Notes under the pieces: model-generated
What the model saw: only the letters and a program-made list of their open reading frames with translations
What the model was told of the DNA's origin: nothing
The model's database searches: none
Shown: in pieces, positions 32,880 to 44,827 of the stretch
How positions within the stretch are numbered: the first letter of the stretch is position 1
Layout of the letters: each line of letters starts with the position of its first letter
Made by a program: the position numbers and the translations under genes
From: Leptodactylus fallax
Taxonomy: Eukaryota > Chordata > Amphibia > Anura > Leptodactylidae
Assembly (NCBI GenBank): GCA_947044405.1
Contig: CAMRHE010000063.1
Span: 6,009,501 to 6,073,500 of the forward strand
Length of the DNA: 64,000 nucleotides
Direction of reading: 5' to 3'

Positions 32880-33690
32880 ATTTACAATAAAATACAACAG
32901 AATTGTTATACATGTAACTGAATTACAGTTTGGGTAACATATATCCCATTTATTTAGGTACCATAATATAAGGCTCTGATACTTAGACACGGTATGGTTA
33001 TAGGCCCACTGTATAATGGTACACCACATTGGGGGGCGCCAGCATACGCATGGCATCATTTAATGTACGGCCGACCCTGATACCAACTTGTACCAGCCTG
33101 ACATATGCCATAAGGACTCTTATTTGGCATTCGTCACATCAGTGAGACCTATTGATATGTTCAATGTACAAGCCTGAAGCTCATAAACTGCAAACGCAGT
33201 GTGAACAGAGCTGAAAATACAATTTTCCTATTTCTATAGAGCAGCACTATGCTTAGGGAATAGACTAAATCAAGCAGTGCTGCCGCCTTCCATGCATAGA
33301 ACAAATTGAACGTTTCCTTTGAAGCCAAGATCTTCTTCTCACATAGAAGGCTTTAGGAATAGACGGGGCATTAATTTCTAATTAGCTGCCAGACCAAATG
33401 TTTATTTTCACTGATTCCTCAAACATTGCCGAGCAGCCTCCATTTCTGCAGCGTTCTGTGGAGATTCTGTCAGATGCCTCCAACTCGTGCGTGTGTCATG
33501 TGCTCTCCAAATATCAGTCTGGTGTAAATGTCTCTCCCCAAAGTGCATCAATAGCTGTAGACAGGATAAGTGCACTGACGGGGCCTGCTAACCTTGAAAT
33601 GCCGCCGTCTGTATCTGAGGATGTGACATACACAATACGGCTTATATGACTACTGCATGTATTTTTTATAGTTATTATGATCTGGTCTTA
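32880..33690. other. Unassigned stretch
   Basis: No gene or long repeat recognised. The 83-aa frame at 33398-33649 has no identifiable domain. Confidence 0.4.
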
Positions 33691-33699
33691 GAGATGATT

Positions 33700-34060
33700 T
33701 TTATTTTAGATTGATTCTGACTTTTTTTTTTTTTTTTTATAGCAGGCTGTTTTTAAAAGGAAAATTGATTAAATTTAGTTTTTTACCTTACACATACTTT
33801 TCAAGAATTTTTTATTGATTTTTTTAAAAAGTTTCCATGCCTTCAAAAACTCCTGAAATCATTCAGTTTTCACTCTGGCAACTGAACTTTATAATCTACT
33901 GGCACTTCCTGTTTTGTAGAGATCACTTCTTAGCAGTCATCTTATAAGCGTCTCAGGCAGGATTACAATGACAGTTAATACCTATATATAGATAACACAG
34001 GATCCACCATTTACAATAGGTGATGATCACAGCTCACCTCCTCCCCTGCATATAAAAGGT
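33700..34060. mobile_element. TTAA foldback family with AGGGAATATGTCA ends, partial copy 3
   Basis: The block ATAACACAGGATCCACCATT to CTCACCTCCTCCCC (33992-34044) matches the centre of 11504-12039. The outer ends are not clear. Confidence 0.5.
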
Positions 34061-34088
34061 AGGGGTCCTGATACAGTGGACAGAGGAG

Positions 34089-34137
<49 letters not shown>
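34089..34137. repeat. (GA)n microsatellite
   Basis: About 24 uninterrupted GA dinucleotides. Confidence 0.97.
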
Positions 34138-34140
<3 letters not shown>

Positions 34141-35105
34141 GAAATTAGCAATAGGCCATGAGGATGGAAGGAAGTACAGACGGAAGGTTAGGATTAATGT
34201 AAGGAAAGAAGAAAAAAAGTAAAGAGAAGGAAGAAAGGAAGGAAGGAAGATAAAGGAAGGAAGATAAAAAGAAGAAAGGAAGGAAATGAGGAAAGAAGCA
34301 ACGAAGAATTAATGGGAGGAAAGAAGGAACAAACAATGGATGGGAGGAGGGAAGGAAGGAAGGAGGAAGGAGGAAGGAAGGAAGGAAGGAAGGAAGGAAG
34401 GAAGGAAGGAAGGAAGGAAGGAAGGAAGGAAGGAAGGAAGGAAGGAAGGAAGGAAGGAAGGAAGGAAGGAAGGAAGGAAGGGGAAGAAAATAGAGGAGGA
34501 GGGAGAGGAAGAAATTAGCAATAGACCACAAGATGGAATAAAGTACATAATATAAGGAAAGAAGGAAGGGAAGTTGGGAGGAAGAAAAGCAGGAAGGAAG
34601 ACAGAAAGGAAGGAAATAGGAAAGTGTGTACAAAGGAATGGAGGAAAAAAATATTTGATGGGAGGAAGGAAGAGAAGGAGGGAGGAAGTGAGGATGGATG
34701 GATGGAAGGGAAGAAGAGTGGAAGGAAAAAAGGGATTATTGAAGGAAAGATGAAAGATATGGAGGAAGAAAGAATGGAAGGAAAGAAGAAAGGAAGGAGG
34801 GAAAGGATGGATTAAGAAAAAAAGGGGAGATGAAAAAATACGATAAAATAATGAAGAGAAAACGAAGAAAGAAGAAGAAATAAAGAAGGAAGCCAGAGGA
34901 AGAAAAATGTAGGATAATAGAAATCTGTAGCATTATAGATGGAGAAAACACATTAAATATGAAGAAGAATGAAATGTGGCAACAAGAAATATTGAAACGG
35001 AAGAAAGAAGGATGAAGAAGAACAAGAAGCAAATGAGAAGAAAGAAGGAAGAGCAGAAAGAAGATGAAGAAGAAGAAAAAAAAAAAGAGAAAAGCAACAA
35101 AGAAG
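34138..35105 (+). repeat. Polypurine tract with (GGAA)n core at 34364-34480
   Basis: Nearly 1 kb of G and A on the plus strand. The core is about 29 GGAA units, with decayed GGAA, GAAG and GAAGAA repeats around it. Long Glu/Lys/Gly/Arg frames on the plus strand and Ser/Phe/Leu/Pro frames on the minus strand are artefacts of the tract. Such tracts can form triplex DNA (established knowledge). Confidence 0.95.
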
Positions 35106-35127
35106 GGCGGAGAATGTTTTATTTACA

Positions 35128-35174
35128 TGATTGTTTATTATTATTATTGATTATTATTATTATTATTATTATTA
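35128..35174. repeat. (TTA)n microsatellite
   Basis: About 14 TTA units with one interruption. Confidence 0.95.
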
Positions 35175-35179
35175 ATTTT

Positions 35180-35910
35180 GTAGCTTTTTACATTGTAAAT
35201 AGTAACAATAATCACATTTCCTTTTTGCTGCTTGTCAATATTTTACATAAATCATTTATGCTCTTCACTTTCCATGCAGCAATTCTCTAGATACATTCTA
35301 CTTTTCTCATTACTGCTCTTATTTTTTTAACCTGCAGGAAGAAATCCAAGGTTTTTCTAGAGGTGAATCTTGTTATTTTAATCTCATTACTTCATGATCC
35401 TCTGAGATCATTATCAGAAGGTTACAAGTCTTAAAACCTGTGACCAAAGGAAGTCACTAAACATTACTGTGATTGTCACCGTGTTAAAAGGCCATGGACT
35501 GTATATTATCTCATTTAATGTCTAGAATAATAAGGGTATACATGACTTGAACCTTATGGTTCACAAAGTAGATCGTTCCACTAGAATTCTAAGGTGCAAC
35601 TTGAGCAATCAAACAGAACAGGACAGCAAGGTCGGACTGGCCAACCAGTTCTAATGGGCCCAGCTTTGGACTCCAAGGGTCCAGTGGCAGACAACTTTTA
35701 ACATCAGATTTGAAACGAGTTATTTGCTATTAGGATCAAGTTATATTGGTTTTATCCACAGATTATGAATATTTGTCAACAGTTATAGACACCTAAGTCA
35801 TGAATTATTTTTACATTTATCAGCAGTTGCCTTGAGTTACTAGAGTTGCTCTTCGTTCTCTCTACACTGATACACACTCTCTGTTATCCATCCCCATGTA
35901 GACTGTATGC
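35180..35910. other. Unassigned stretch
   Basis: No gene recognised. GGTCGGACTGGCCAACCAG near 35631 faintly resembles the ends of the element at 24742-24912. Confidence 0.35.
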
Positions 35911-35914
35911 TGTT

Positions 35915-36990
35915 ATCCCTATCTATATCTGGATACCATACAGTATGTGAGCTGCCCTCCCTGATGACTTGAATGTTATCCCCCTTTTCTAAACTCTAAT
36001 ATCCCCCTCCAATGCTATCCCCAACAACAAGATAAGGAAGGGGGAAAAATAGAGGCAACTGACACAACCAGGAGTAGTGTGCTTTCAGATCTACATCAAG
36101 AACAGCAGCACAGCCAACTATGTGAAGGAGTGACACAGACTCTAGAGAAGTAAAATGATACGATTTTTAATGAAGACTTTTTAATTAATTTAGGAAGCAA
36201 ATAAACAACAACAAAAACACTGGAAATGTGTCTATAGACTTTACTAATATTAGATTAGATTTCCCAATGTTACAACTTTCCCAGTAACTCATATTCATAT
36301 CTATACTCTGATACCATACAGTGTGTGAGCTGCCCTCCCTGAAGACTTGGATGCATTCCCCCTTCTCTAAACTCTGACATTGCCCCTGATGCTATCTCCA
36401 AGAGAAGGAAGGGGGGAGGAGTATAAGGAGCCAACATAGCCAGGAGCAGTGTACTGATCTACATCAAGAGCAGCAGCACAGCCAGCTATGTAAAGGAGTA
36501 ACACAGACTCTAGAGCAGTAAAATGATAGGGTTTTTAATGAAGACATTTTGCTTAATTTAGTAAGCAAATAAAGAACAAAAAAATCAGTGCCATTGTGTC
36601 TATAGCCTTTACTAATATTAGATTAGATTTCCTTATCTTACAATTTTTCCACTAGCCAGGAACTTATATACCTATCTATACTCTGATACCATACAGTGCG
36701 TGAGCTGCTTTCCCTGAAGACTTGGATGCATCTCCAACACTAAGAGAATGAAGAAGGAAGAATAGAGACAGCTGACACAGCCAGGAGTAGTGTGCTGTCA
36801 GACCTACATCAAGAGCAGCAGCACAGCCAACTACGTGAAGGAGTAACACAGACTCTACAGCAGTAAAATGATGGGATATTTTTTAAAGAAGACTTTTTGC
36901 TTAATTTGGGAAGCAAATAAACAATAATACCAATAAGTGTAAATGTTTCCATAGCCTTTATAGATTTGATTTCCCGATTTTACAACTTTC
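35915..36990. repeat. Threefold tandem duplication, about 370-bp unit
   Basis: GATACCATACAGT followed by GTGAGCTGCC recurs near 35933, 36310 and 36685. Each unit continues through a CAAGAGCAGCAGCACAGCC block and a TTACTAATATTAGATTAGAT block (shortened in the third copy). The copies differ by scattered substitutions and small indels. No coding capacity. Confidence 0.9.
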
Positions 36991-36999
36991 GCTCAGGCC

Positions 37000-38185
37000 A
37001 GGAATTCAGGGCAGTTAGAAGGCCAAGTCCAGTTTCATTATGTAAATAGCAGTGAATTACGTTGTGACTTTACACATTAATGTCACATGGTGATCCTGAT
37101 TATTTCGGAGGTGATGTTACTACTCTGTATGGACATCCAGTCGCACCATAGCCCTTGATGATTTAATGTACTAACGAGGAATTGGATGTAATTGGAGCCG
37201 TATCTCTACAATTTATTACTACATATTGATTTCCTGACACTGAACTACATTACGGTGCAAGAATCTCGGAGAGAAGTAACCACATTATTAACCATTTATT
37301 CTAAGAAGGTGCTGCCCTCTGTGATTTACATGGGAATAAATCCTTTCAATCTAATGGAGAAGTAATTCCCAGGTTTCTATAGAAGATTATGTATGGTCAA
37401 AGCGTGTGAAGACAACCGTGGAACCATCAAGAGTGGACATGTCAATGCTCCGTCCTATGGATCTGTAATGGGGGTTGGGGGATTACAGGAAGATATCAAT
37501 ACTTTAGATGTTGCACCTACTTTGGAAGCATGGAGCCCACAGTTATTACATTTTATGCCTTGTAGGACTCTATACAGTCCCATTAGGAATCTCAGATGAT
37601 GTAATATTCAAGTGTACCATGTCAGGGCTGCCAAATATTTTAAGAATGGCAAAGCCTCCTGAGATGTGATATCTTCTTTCATGGTTTAATCTGTCCTCCG
37701 TCTTTATAAATCACATGTGAAATTACAGAAAGTTACATCAGAGGAATTCCTTAATGATGTGGGCCAAGAGATCACCGAGTATTCAGGGGCAAGTCAAGGA
37801 GCAATTTGGGCTTCCTTGAGGTTCTCTTCCCTTATGGTGGCCATTAACATTAGATGAATGTTGACCAAACCAGCCAATGTTAGCAGGACCAGATGACTAA
37901 TATATATGGGGGGTGTCCCGACTCCCCCAACAGATCACAGTAAAATAGTGAAGCTGCAGTGACCTACGGGAAATATGACCAAGGGCAACTTTGTGAGAAA
38001 AATCCAATTGTGTCACAACTTTTTCAGCAATTTCTTCTTTCCCATTGTCCCTTTCCTCCATGTAACCCCAGCCTTATGGATAAGTTTATCAAATCTTCTA
38101 TAACTGTCCAATTATCCAAACCATTTGATAATCCGGCAAATATCCAACCACAGTAATCCCAAAATATTGTATACCGGCTCAGAAC
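37000..38185. other. Unassigned stretch
   Basis: Mostly single-copy-looking DNA. CCAATTATCCAAACC and GATAATCCGGCAAAT near 38110-38140 are echoed in reverse near 39470-39500, which suggests a decayed dispersed repeat. Confidence 0.4.
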
Positions 38186-38191
38186 CTTTAA

Positions 38192-38787
38192 AGGAAATTG
38201 TAGTCAATTTCTTTATTTATTTATTTATTTATTTATTAAAATTAGTGAAATCTATCACTTTTTGAAACATTTTATTTTTTTGATTTTAGATTTTTTTTTT
38301 TATTCTATTTTCTGCCCATGATTATGGAGCTTCTCCTCTGCTCTGTTAACAGCGTTTAGTGATCTGGTTTACGGCATAGTCAAGGTCATAGGCAGCAATA
38401 GACTGGAGCTGACTCACTGAGGTCTATGGGAACGTTTTCTAGACATGCTCTGTGCAGAGAGGGGGAGGAGATAAGCTGTGACATCATCTATTGTCAGTAG
38501 TGATGTAATGATGAGTCAGTGGTGTTATCTATAAAGATGTTATCTTCCATTGTAATATTGTCTGTGATGTAAATGAAAGGGCTGCTACAAAGAAAACCGC
38601 TACGTAATTGGCAAGTATCAGTTTATTATTAGGCTTAGTGGCCAAAGTGAAAATTGCCTAAGGATATAGTACTTAAAAAAAAAAAAAAAGATAATGACAT
38701 GGATTTTTTTTTTTTTAATTATCGAAAATTCTTAAAAAATATGTTTAACATTACAACATGGGTTATTTCCTAGTGACACATTCCATT
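38192..38787. mobile_element. TTAA foldback family with AGGGAATATGTCA ends, copy 2 (reverse)
   Basis: TTAA lies at 38188-38191, next to AGGAAATTGTAGTC. The right end TAGTGACACATTCCATTT is the reverse of AAATGGAATGTGTCACTA. The centre matches 11504-12039 in opposite orientation. A (TTTA)n run lies at 38211-38239. The right TTAA has decayed. Confidence 0.65.
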
Positions 38788-38799
38788 TGTTAGGGTGTC

Positions 38800-39695
38800 A
38801 TCAAATACAATAGGCAAAATGGGCAAATGACTGGCACTTCTGCCTGGCTCGCCAACTGAACTCTATAGAAGTTAATGGAAATGTAAGATATTTCGAATAA
38901 CCTTAAGGAATCTGCCTCATATGAATTGCATTCAAGTTGCATATGTGAATCCCTGCATGCGGCTTGTGCGGCATATCCTGGGGCTATAATAGCGGGAAGA
39001 TTTGTTATGTAAAGCACCAGCTATGTTGGTTTTCCTTCAAAGTTTCCTATATCTAAATACCCTAGCCAAAGCAGAGTGGCTTGTTGGCGCCCCCACCTGG
39101 CACCCAGCACATACCTCACCAGCCCCCCCTCCCTCTATTTAGTCCAGCACTAAACTTAAGTATGGATTGTACAGAACCAGTCACTATTGAATGTATACAG
39201 CCATTAATGGTGACTGCAGGGCGCTGTACACACTGTATCCTGTCCGCTGGATTTTACACAATGCAGAGGACAGGGCAGAAGCTGCGTTACTTGTCCTCCA
39301 TCCAAAACTGCATTACAAAGCATCTGTCCCCTGCTTACAGCAATTCTAGCACAGGCGATGTAGGAACAGACCACAGCACTGCGCAGCCCGGCATTGGACA
39401 CTGCAGGGGTTAATAAGAGAGCGTTACTTAATAGAATCCCTTTAATCTGCCAATAATGGGATTTTATGATGCCGGATTATTGAACTGTTGGATTATTGGA
39501 TGTCAGAGAAGAATATTTGCCATCAGATGAGTAGTGCAGGAGCATATGGGGATGTTTTTCTCAAGTGATCCGCTGCCAGGATAATTTACAGTTTCTGGAA
39601 TGAAGGCGGGGGAATATGAGAATCCTGGGATTATTGGATGATGGATTAGAGAGAATTTAGTGTGGAAGAAAGAATGATTAAAGCAAAAAATACTA
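38800..39695. other. Unassigned stretch
   Basis: No supported gene. The 110-aa frame at 39081-39413 has no identifiable domain and lies opposite another short frame. Confidence 0.4.
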
Positions 39696-39699
39696 ACTA

Positions 39700-39722
39700 T
39701 AGAAATAGATAGATAGATAGAG

Positions 39723-39764
<42 letters not shown>

Positions 39765-39813
39765 ATAGATATGAGATAGTATAGATAGATAGATAGATAG
39801 ATGGAAGATAGAT

Positions 39814-39857
<44 letters not shown>

Positions 39858-39865
39858 AAGATATG

Positions 39866-39962
<97 letters not shown>

Positions 39963-39963
39963 T

Positions 39964-40013
<50 letters not shown>

Positions 40014-40089
40014 AAGATATGAGATAGATAGATAGATAGATAGATAGAAAAAAAAGATAGATAGATAAGATAGATAGATAGATAGATAG

Positions 40090-40133
<44 letters not shown>

Positions 40134-40290
40134 GAGAAGATAGATAGATAGATAGAAGATAAGATAGAATGAGAAGAGAGAAAAGAAAAATAGATAGATA
40201 GATAGATAATAGATAGATAAAGATAGGAGTAGAAGTAGAGCAGATAGATAGATAGTAGATAGAGAGATAGATATGAGATAGATAGTAGAC
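39700..40290. repeat. (GATA)n compound microsatellite, about 590 bp
   Basis: Long runs of GATA separated by AGATATGAGATA, AGAAAGATATGA and AGAAGATA interruptions. The Tyr/Leu/Ser/Ile frames read on the minus strand are artefacts. Confidence 0.97.
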
Positions 40291-40309
40291 AGAAAAAACA
40301 AAAGGGGGG

Positions 40310-40848
40310 ACTCTGACACAGCACAAGGGTATATAGAGAACAGAGATAGCATTACTGCTATTATTGGCACCTACAAATTAATATGGTGTATAAACTCAAA
40401 TTTTGAGGTTCTTAGTTATACATATTTGATCAAACAGTAGGAAGCCCACCTGCCCCGACAAGGCGACCTCATTAAGGTGGGACCCTATACTAATGCCTCT
40501 ATTAAACCCAAAATAAATCTACATTGTTCACATTGTAGACCTGTTCTGGGTCCTCTAGATCCTATTTGCCCTGTGTTCATATTGTAGACCTGTTCTGGGT
40601 CCAAGAGAGGTATGCTATTGCCCTGTGTTCACATTGTAGATTTATTTTGGGTTTAATAGAGGCATTAGTATAGGGTCCCACCTTAATGAGGTCGCCTTGT
40701 CGGGGCAGGTGGGCTTCCTACTGTTTGATCAAATATGTATAACTAAGAACCTCAAAATTTTAGTTTATACACCATATTAATCTGTAGGTGCCAAAAATAG
40801 CAGTAATGCTATCTCTGTTCTCTATATACCCTTGTGCTGTGTCAGAGT
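40310..40848. repeat. Near-identical inverted repeat, about 219-bp arms, about 100-bp spacer
   Basis: The left arm begins ACTCTGACACAGCACAAGGG at 40310 and the right arm ends TTGTGCTGTGTCAGAG at 40847. Reading inwards I find only a handful of differences over about 219 bp, such as TATTATTGG against TATTTTTGG. The spacer 40530-40630 contains a repeated TGTAGACCTGTTCTGGGTCC. It is flanked by GATA repeats on both sides. The family is not identified: it could be an inverted duplication, a foldback element or a rearranged retroelement end. Confidence 0.9.
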
Positions 40849-40974
40849 GCTGCTACACCTTTTTGTTTTTATACATTTTACCACAGTAGCGTGCACCTGT
40901 TCACATTGGGATGTGCTGTCTAACCTTGGGGGGGGGGGAGAGAGAAGAAGGGGGAGAAAAAGGAAAAAAAAAGG

Positions 40975-41091
<117 letters not shown>

Positions 41092-41099
41092 AGCTAGAT

Positions 41100-41176
41100 A
41101 TAATCGAAGATAGTAGATAGATAGATAGATAGATGATGGATAGATATGGGATAGATAGATAGATAGATAGATATGG

Positions 41177-41223
<47 letters not shown>
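41100..41223. repeat. (GATA)n microsatellite, second block
   Basis: GATA runs interrupted twice by GATATGGGATA; same strand as the block at 39700-40290. Confidence 0.95.
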
Positions 41224-41385
41224 TTAGAGGAGCTAAAAATGTCACTTAGTGTAATTTAATGTCATTTAGTTAAACCTGATGAATTTTCATGTCAAAATGC
41301 ACAAAAGTAAATAAATGACATATTCAAAAAGAAAATCTACTAATAGTTACAAGTCTATGTCTAGAAGTAAATTACAGCGGGGAAC

Positions 41386-41409
41386 CTCCTCCTCCTCCTC
41401 CTCCTCCTC
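41386..41409. repeat. (CTC)n microsatellite
   Basis: Eight CTC units. Confidence 0.9.
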
Positions 41410-41785
41410 ACTGGGGCAGACCATTAGATAAGGGGCTATTATATGTGCCATGTCCAGGGCTTAGCCTGAACAAAAAAAAGATGAAGGCTTGAAGGGCCTC
41501 TGAAAATATCAACTTGAGATGCTGAAACATTCCCCATCTGCACAGAGAGAATAATATGTGTGGGGATGTGCGGCTCCCCGCTGCGATGCCTTTCAGAGGG
41601 AAGGTAACACAGGGAGAAACGGCACTTTTCATTTCCCAAAGAAAATGACAGAATGTGATGAAAGGGGAAGTAGCTGCAAAATAACAAGAAAATGTCTGTA
41701 GGCTCGACCTCCAGCCTGGAAGACTAATGCACAGCGTGACAACCTCCCCATCCATAATGGACAACTTAATTTACTAATAAATTAA

Positions 41786-41990
41786 AGGGATTGTCCACAA
41801 AGCCAAAGATGGGTCAGACCTTTTTTTTTTTTTCCCCCACAGCGCCACTTTTATCCATCGGTTGCAACTGGTATTGCAGCTCATTCCCATTGAAAGGAAT
41901 GAGACTGAACTGCAATTCCAAACATGCCCATGGACACGAGTGGCGCTGTTTCGGGAAAGAAAAAAATAGAGCATTTTTGTAATATTGGTG
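41786..41990. repeat. One-sided TTAA/AGGGATTGTCC element
   Basis: TTAA lies at 41782-41785, followed by AGGGATTGTCCAC. GCAGCTCATTCCCATTG and GAGTGGCGCTGTTTC blocks, as in other dispersed copies here, follow. No right end. Confidence 0.5.
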
Positions 41991-41994
41991 AGTA

Positions 41995-42424
41995 TGGTTA
42001 AAGTTTGGGAATACTTTGCTATATGTATTTAAAGGAGGTTTCCAACCCCCAGGTGGTTTGAGGATAGGTCGTCAGTATCTGATTGGTGGGGGTCTACACC
42101 GGAACCTTCCCTCTTTTGCTGCTGGTGACGTCATGGTGATTGGGCCAGCAATGGTCACATGGGCATGCCGAGTGTCTTGATGTCAACGTTTTAAACCAAT
42201 ATAAGGTGTGGTTTGTACCGAACCTGTTCAACCCAAAAAATTCTGAGAGGTTCATCCATCTTTGGACGAGGTGGGTAAAAGTGTTTTATTTCGTTATTTC
42301 TGCGTACCCTACCTGGCCTCCGATTATTATACACTGGGTCCTAAAGAGATAGTCTGACGCAAATCTCCCCAACGAAGCTCAAGAATATTCCCGAAACAAA
42401 TCTCGCTACACTCGCCCACCACTA
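41995..42424. repeat. Rearranged hAT-like element fragments
   Basis: Read in reverse from 42264, AAAGATGGATGAACCTCTCA matches the left end of 23294-23848. Read forward from about 42290, TTATTATACACTGGGTCC to CTCGCCCACCACTA matches its right end. Two copies or one rearranged copy are therefore joined head to head. Confidence 0.5.
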
Positions 42425-42429
42425 GTCAC

Positions 42430-43235
42430 CACCCCTAAGTGAGTCCAATCCCAATGGAACCTGGTGGATCCATCCAACCTATAATGGAGCGTTGGGTGGA
42501 GGTTCCAGAGTTTTTGACAACAAGGATATCACTGCAGATTATACTAAACAACAACAACATCGAAACAACGGCGAAGACGTTCCTGCCGTAAATCTCTACT
42601 GAGCAGTTAGTGCTGGATATATTTGATCCATATGCCTATAAACGGCAATGTAATCATATTCCTCCATATCTCGGATGCGGAGCGTCTCTCATTATCCGCG
42701 TATATAAATCCACAATAACACTTTTTAACAACTCAGCACTTAAAGTCTTTTGTAGATTTAGCTGGTGGCAAAATTATACAACAGGACCCCCTCCCGATTC
42801 TCTAGTCGAGACTATTTGATCTTGACGTAATTGTTTTGTAATACTTCATTTTAATCTAGGAATGAAATGGAAAGTAAAGCGCTAGGGGCATGTTTTTATA
42901 GATTTATTTTTAGACTTTGTAATTGGTGTTTTTGAAAAAATGAAAAAAAAAGTTGGGAAACAAAAATATTAAAAATGAAAAAAAAAAAATACACATAAAA
43001 TATATGATGCAAATGACTTCTTCGTCTGGAGAAGAGCTAATTTGCATACTTTGCCTGTGTTTGTTTACCTTGTCGAGATCTGAAATAATGTCAACTCACG
43101 ATAATAGCCCCCCATGGGAACGGGACAAATATTACCCCTTCACTAAAGAATAGAATGACTGGGCTAGTGTTGGTTCACCAAGATAGGAGGGCAATGGGAA
43201 AAAGAGCAAAACTGATCCACAGGCCCCAACATTAC
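42430..43235. other. Unassigned stretch
   Basis: No gene or long repeat recognised; A-rich segments near 42940-42990. Confidence 0.4.
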
Positions 43236-43244
43236 TTGTACAAC

Positions 43245-43999
43245 TGTTAGGACTGGTGCGGGCACCTCCATAGTTGCGCTGTGAGGTGCTGCTCTTTTCC
43301 TTACACGTGCCGGTAGTGGGCTCGTCTCGTTAAGGGTTAACTGTCTTCTCGCTCCCGAACCTATATCTGCGTACTTCCGCGGCTGGCTATTCAGTTTCTC
43401 TGGGTGTTAGCTTTTGGATCTACGTCTCTCGTTACTGTTGGTGTCTGACTTCTTGCTCCCGCTCCCTGACTTGGTTTTCTGCCTGCCGATTCTGTACCTA
43501 CGCTCCCTCCTGTTGTGACCACCGCTTGCCTTCTAGACCGCTCCTCATTGATTCTGTACTGCGTTGACCTCCTGATACCGACCCGGCCTGCTGACTACTC
43601 TTCCGCCTCATCCCTCTGTACTGCGCTACCGCCCATTGCCGACTGGACCGTACGACTGCGCTTATTACTGACCCTCTGCCACCGCCTGGAACCTACTTGC
43701 CTGTGCATCTTCTTCTGCTTCTGATCCTCCATCAACCTCTGCACGTGCTCAGGTGAGTGGTTTCGGATTTCTGGACCTGCTGTGACTTGTGGTGTGCTGT
43801 ACGTCCTGCGCCCTCTGGGCTATTGCTACTCTGGCAAAAGGAAGCAGCTAAGTCCATCTCCACCATCAGGAGCTCTCTTCTGGAGGCTAGTTTTGGCTCG
43901 GTTCGGGGGGCGCCGGACGTTCGGCGCCGTTTACCATAGTGTGCAGGGGTGTCCGGTTTCTAGAACTATCTGTCTCTGTACTGCATTAGGTTCGTAACA
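43245..43999 (+). mobile_element. Solo LTR, 755 bp
   Basis: It begins TGTTAGGACTGG and ends TTCGTAACA, the TG...CA ends with short TGTTA/TAACA inverted termini typical of an LTR. The pentamer ACAAC is present on both sides (43240-43244 and 44000-44004), a perfect 5-bp target duplication. No second LTR, primer-binding site or gag-pol-like frame is adjacent, so the internal region was probably lost by recombination between LTRs. The plus strand is C/T-rich and clearly richer in GC and CpG than its surroundings. It holds CAGGTGAGT (43751-43759), a good splice-donor match, and CACGTG at 43743-43748. I did not see AATAAA. The orientation is a guess; the retroelement class (Gypsy-like or endogenous retrovirus) is not settled. 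Confidence 0.85.
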
Positions 44000-44004
44000 A
44001 CAAC

Positions 44005-44820
44005 CTTGATACAGAATAGGAGGTTTCAAAAAGTTATTTAAAAAAAAACAACCAACCAACCCCATTTTGAAAAAAATATTCTAATTTACTGATAAAATTT
44101 TGGCAAGTGGCTAAAATTTTATGGCCTACAAAAAAAAATTAAAATCAAAATCCTATTAAGGATTCATTTTTTGTATCGATTTACACATATTGGGACAAGC
44201 AAGAATTCTGCAGCTAATAGTACAAAGCATTTCCATGAATTCAAGTAATGAAGTCCTTATTACGTTACCGCAAACAACATGAAAGATTTCCACACTTTGC
44301 ACCAGGTACAATGTGATTTGTGAGTTACTGATATAATCCGCAAATCAAAAACTAACAAGTGAAATGTTGTTAGGCCTTCGGCATATTCTTACCGCTAAAG
44401 ATTTAGGAGTCTTCAGAAAGCAATTTTAAGAAATATTTGAAAAAATAACAAAATTTCATATTTACAAAAACAATAGAGAATGTAAAAAGAAAAGGGTAAA
44501 TTTGATTTGCAGAAAATAATAAAAATCAAGTGGAGAAAAAAAAAAAACATTAAAAGTTTCTTTATGTAACTGGAAGCTTCGTAACACTAACTCCGTGTAG
44601 CGGGTGGTGAACTATCCAAAAAAGCTAGGGGAAGAGAAGATATTTGGCGGGAGCATAGATGAGGAATATTTTGGGACATCAGTTTATTTTTATTAGATAT
44701 ATTTTTGAGATTAAAGTTTGGCTATAGGCAACATAGCGGAGTCTCTATGGTCCCATATTACAGAGTTGTACTCCATGTGGTGCCTCAATATGGTACCTTA
44801 TTTGTAAGTTAAAGACTAAC
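44005..44820. other. Unassigned AT-rich stretch
   Basis: No gene or paired repeat recognised; A-tracts near 44040 and 44537. Confidence 0.4.
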
Positions 44821-44827
44821 TTCTTAA

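Noticed and set aside
34138..34815. Long glycine/arginine/lysine/glutamate and serine/phenylalanine/proline frames
   Set aside because: They are translations of the GGAA purine tract in several frames and strands, with no domain.
39503..40370. Frames up to 273 residues rich in Tyr, Leu, Ser and Ile
   Set aside because: They are read-through of (GATA)n; the 4-bp repeat with few stops keeps all three frames open.
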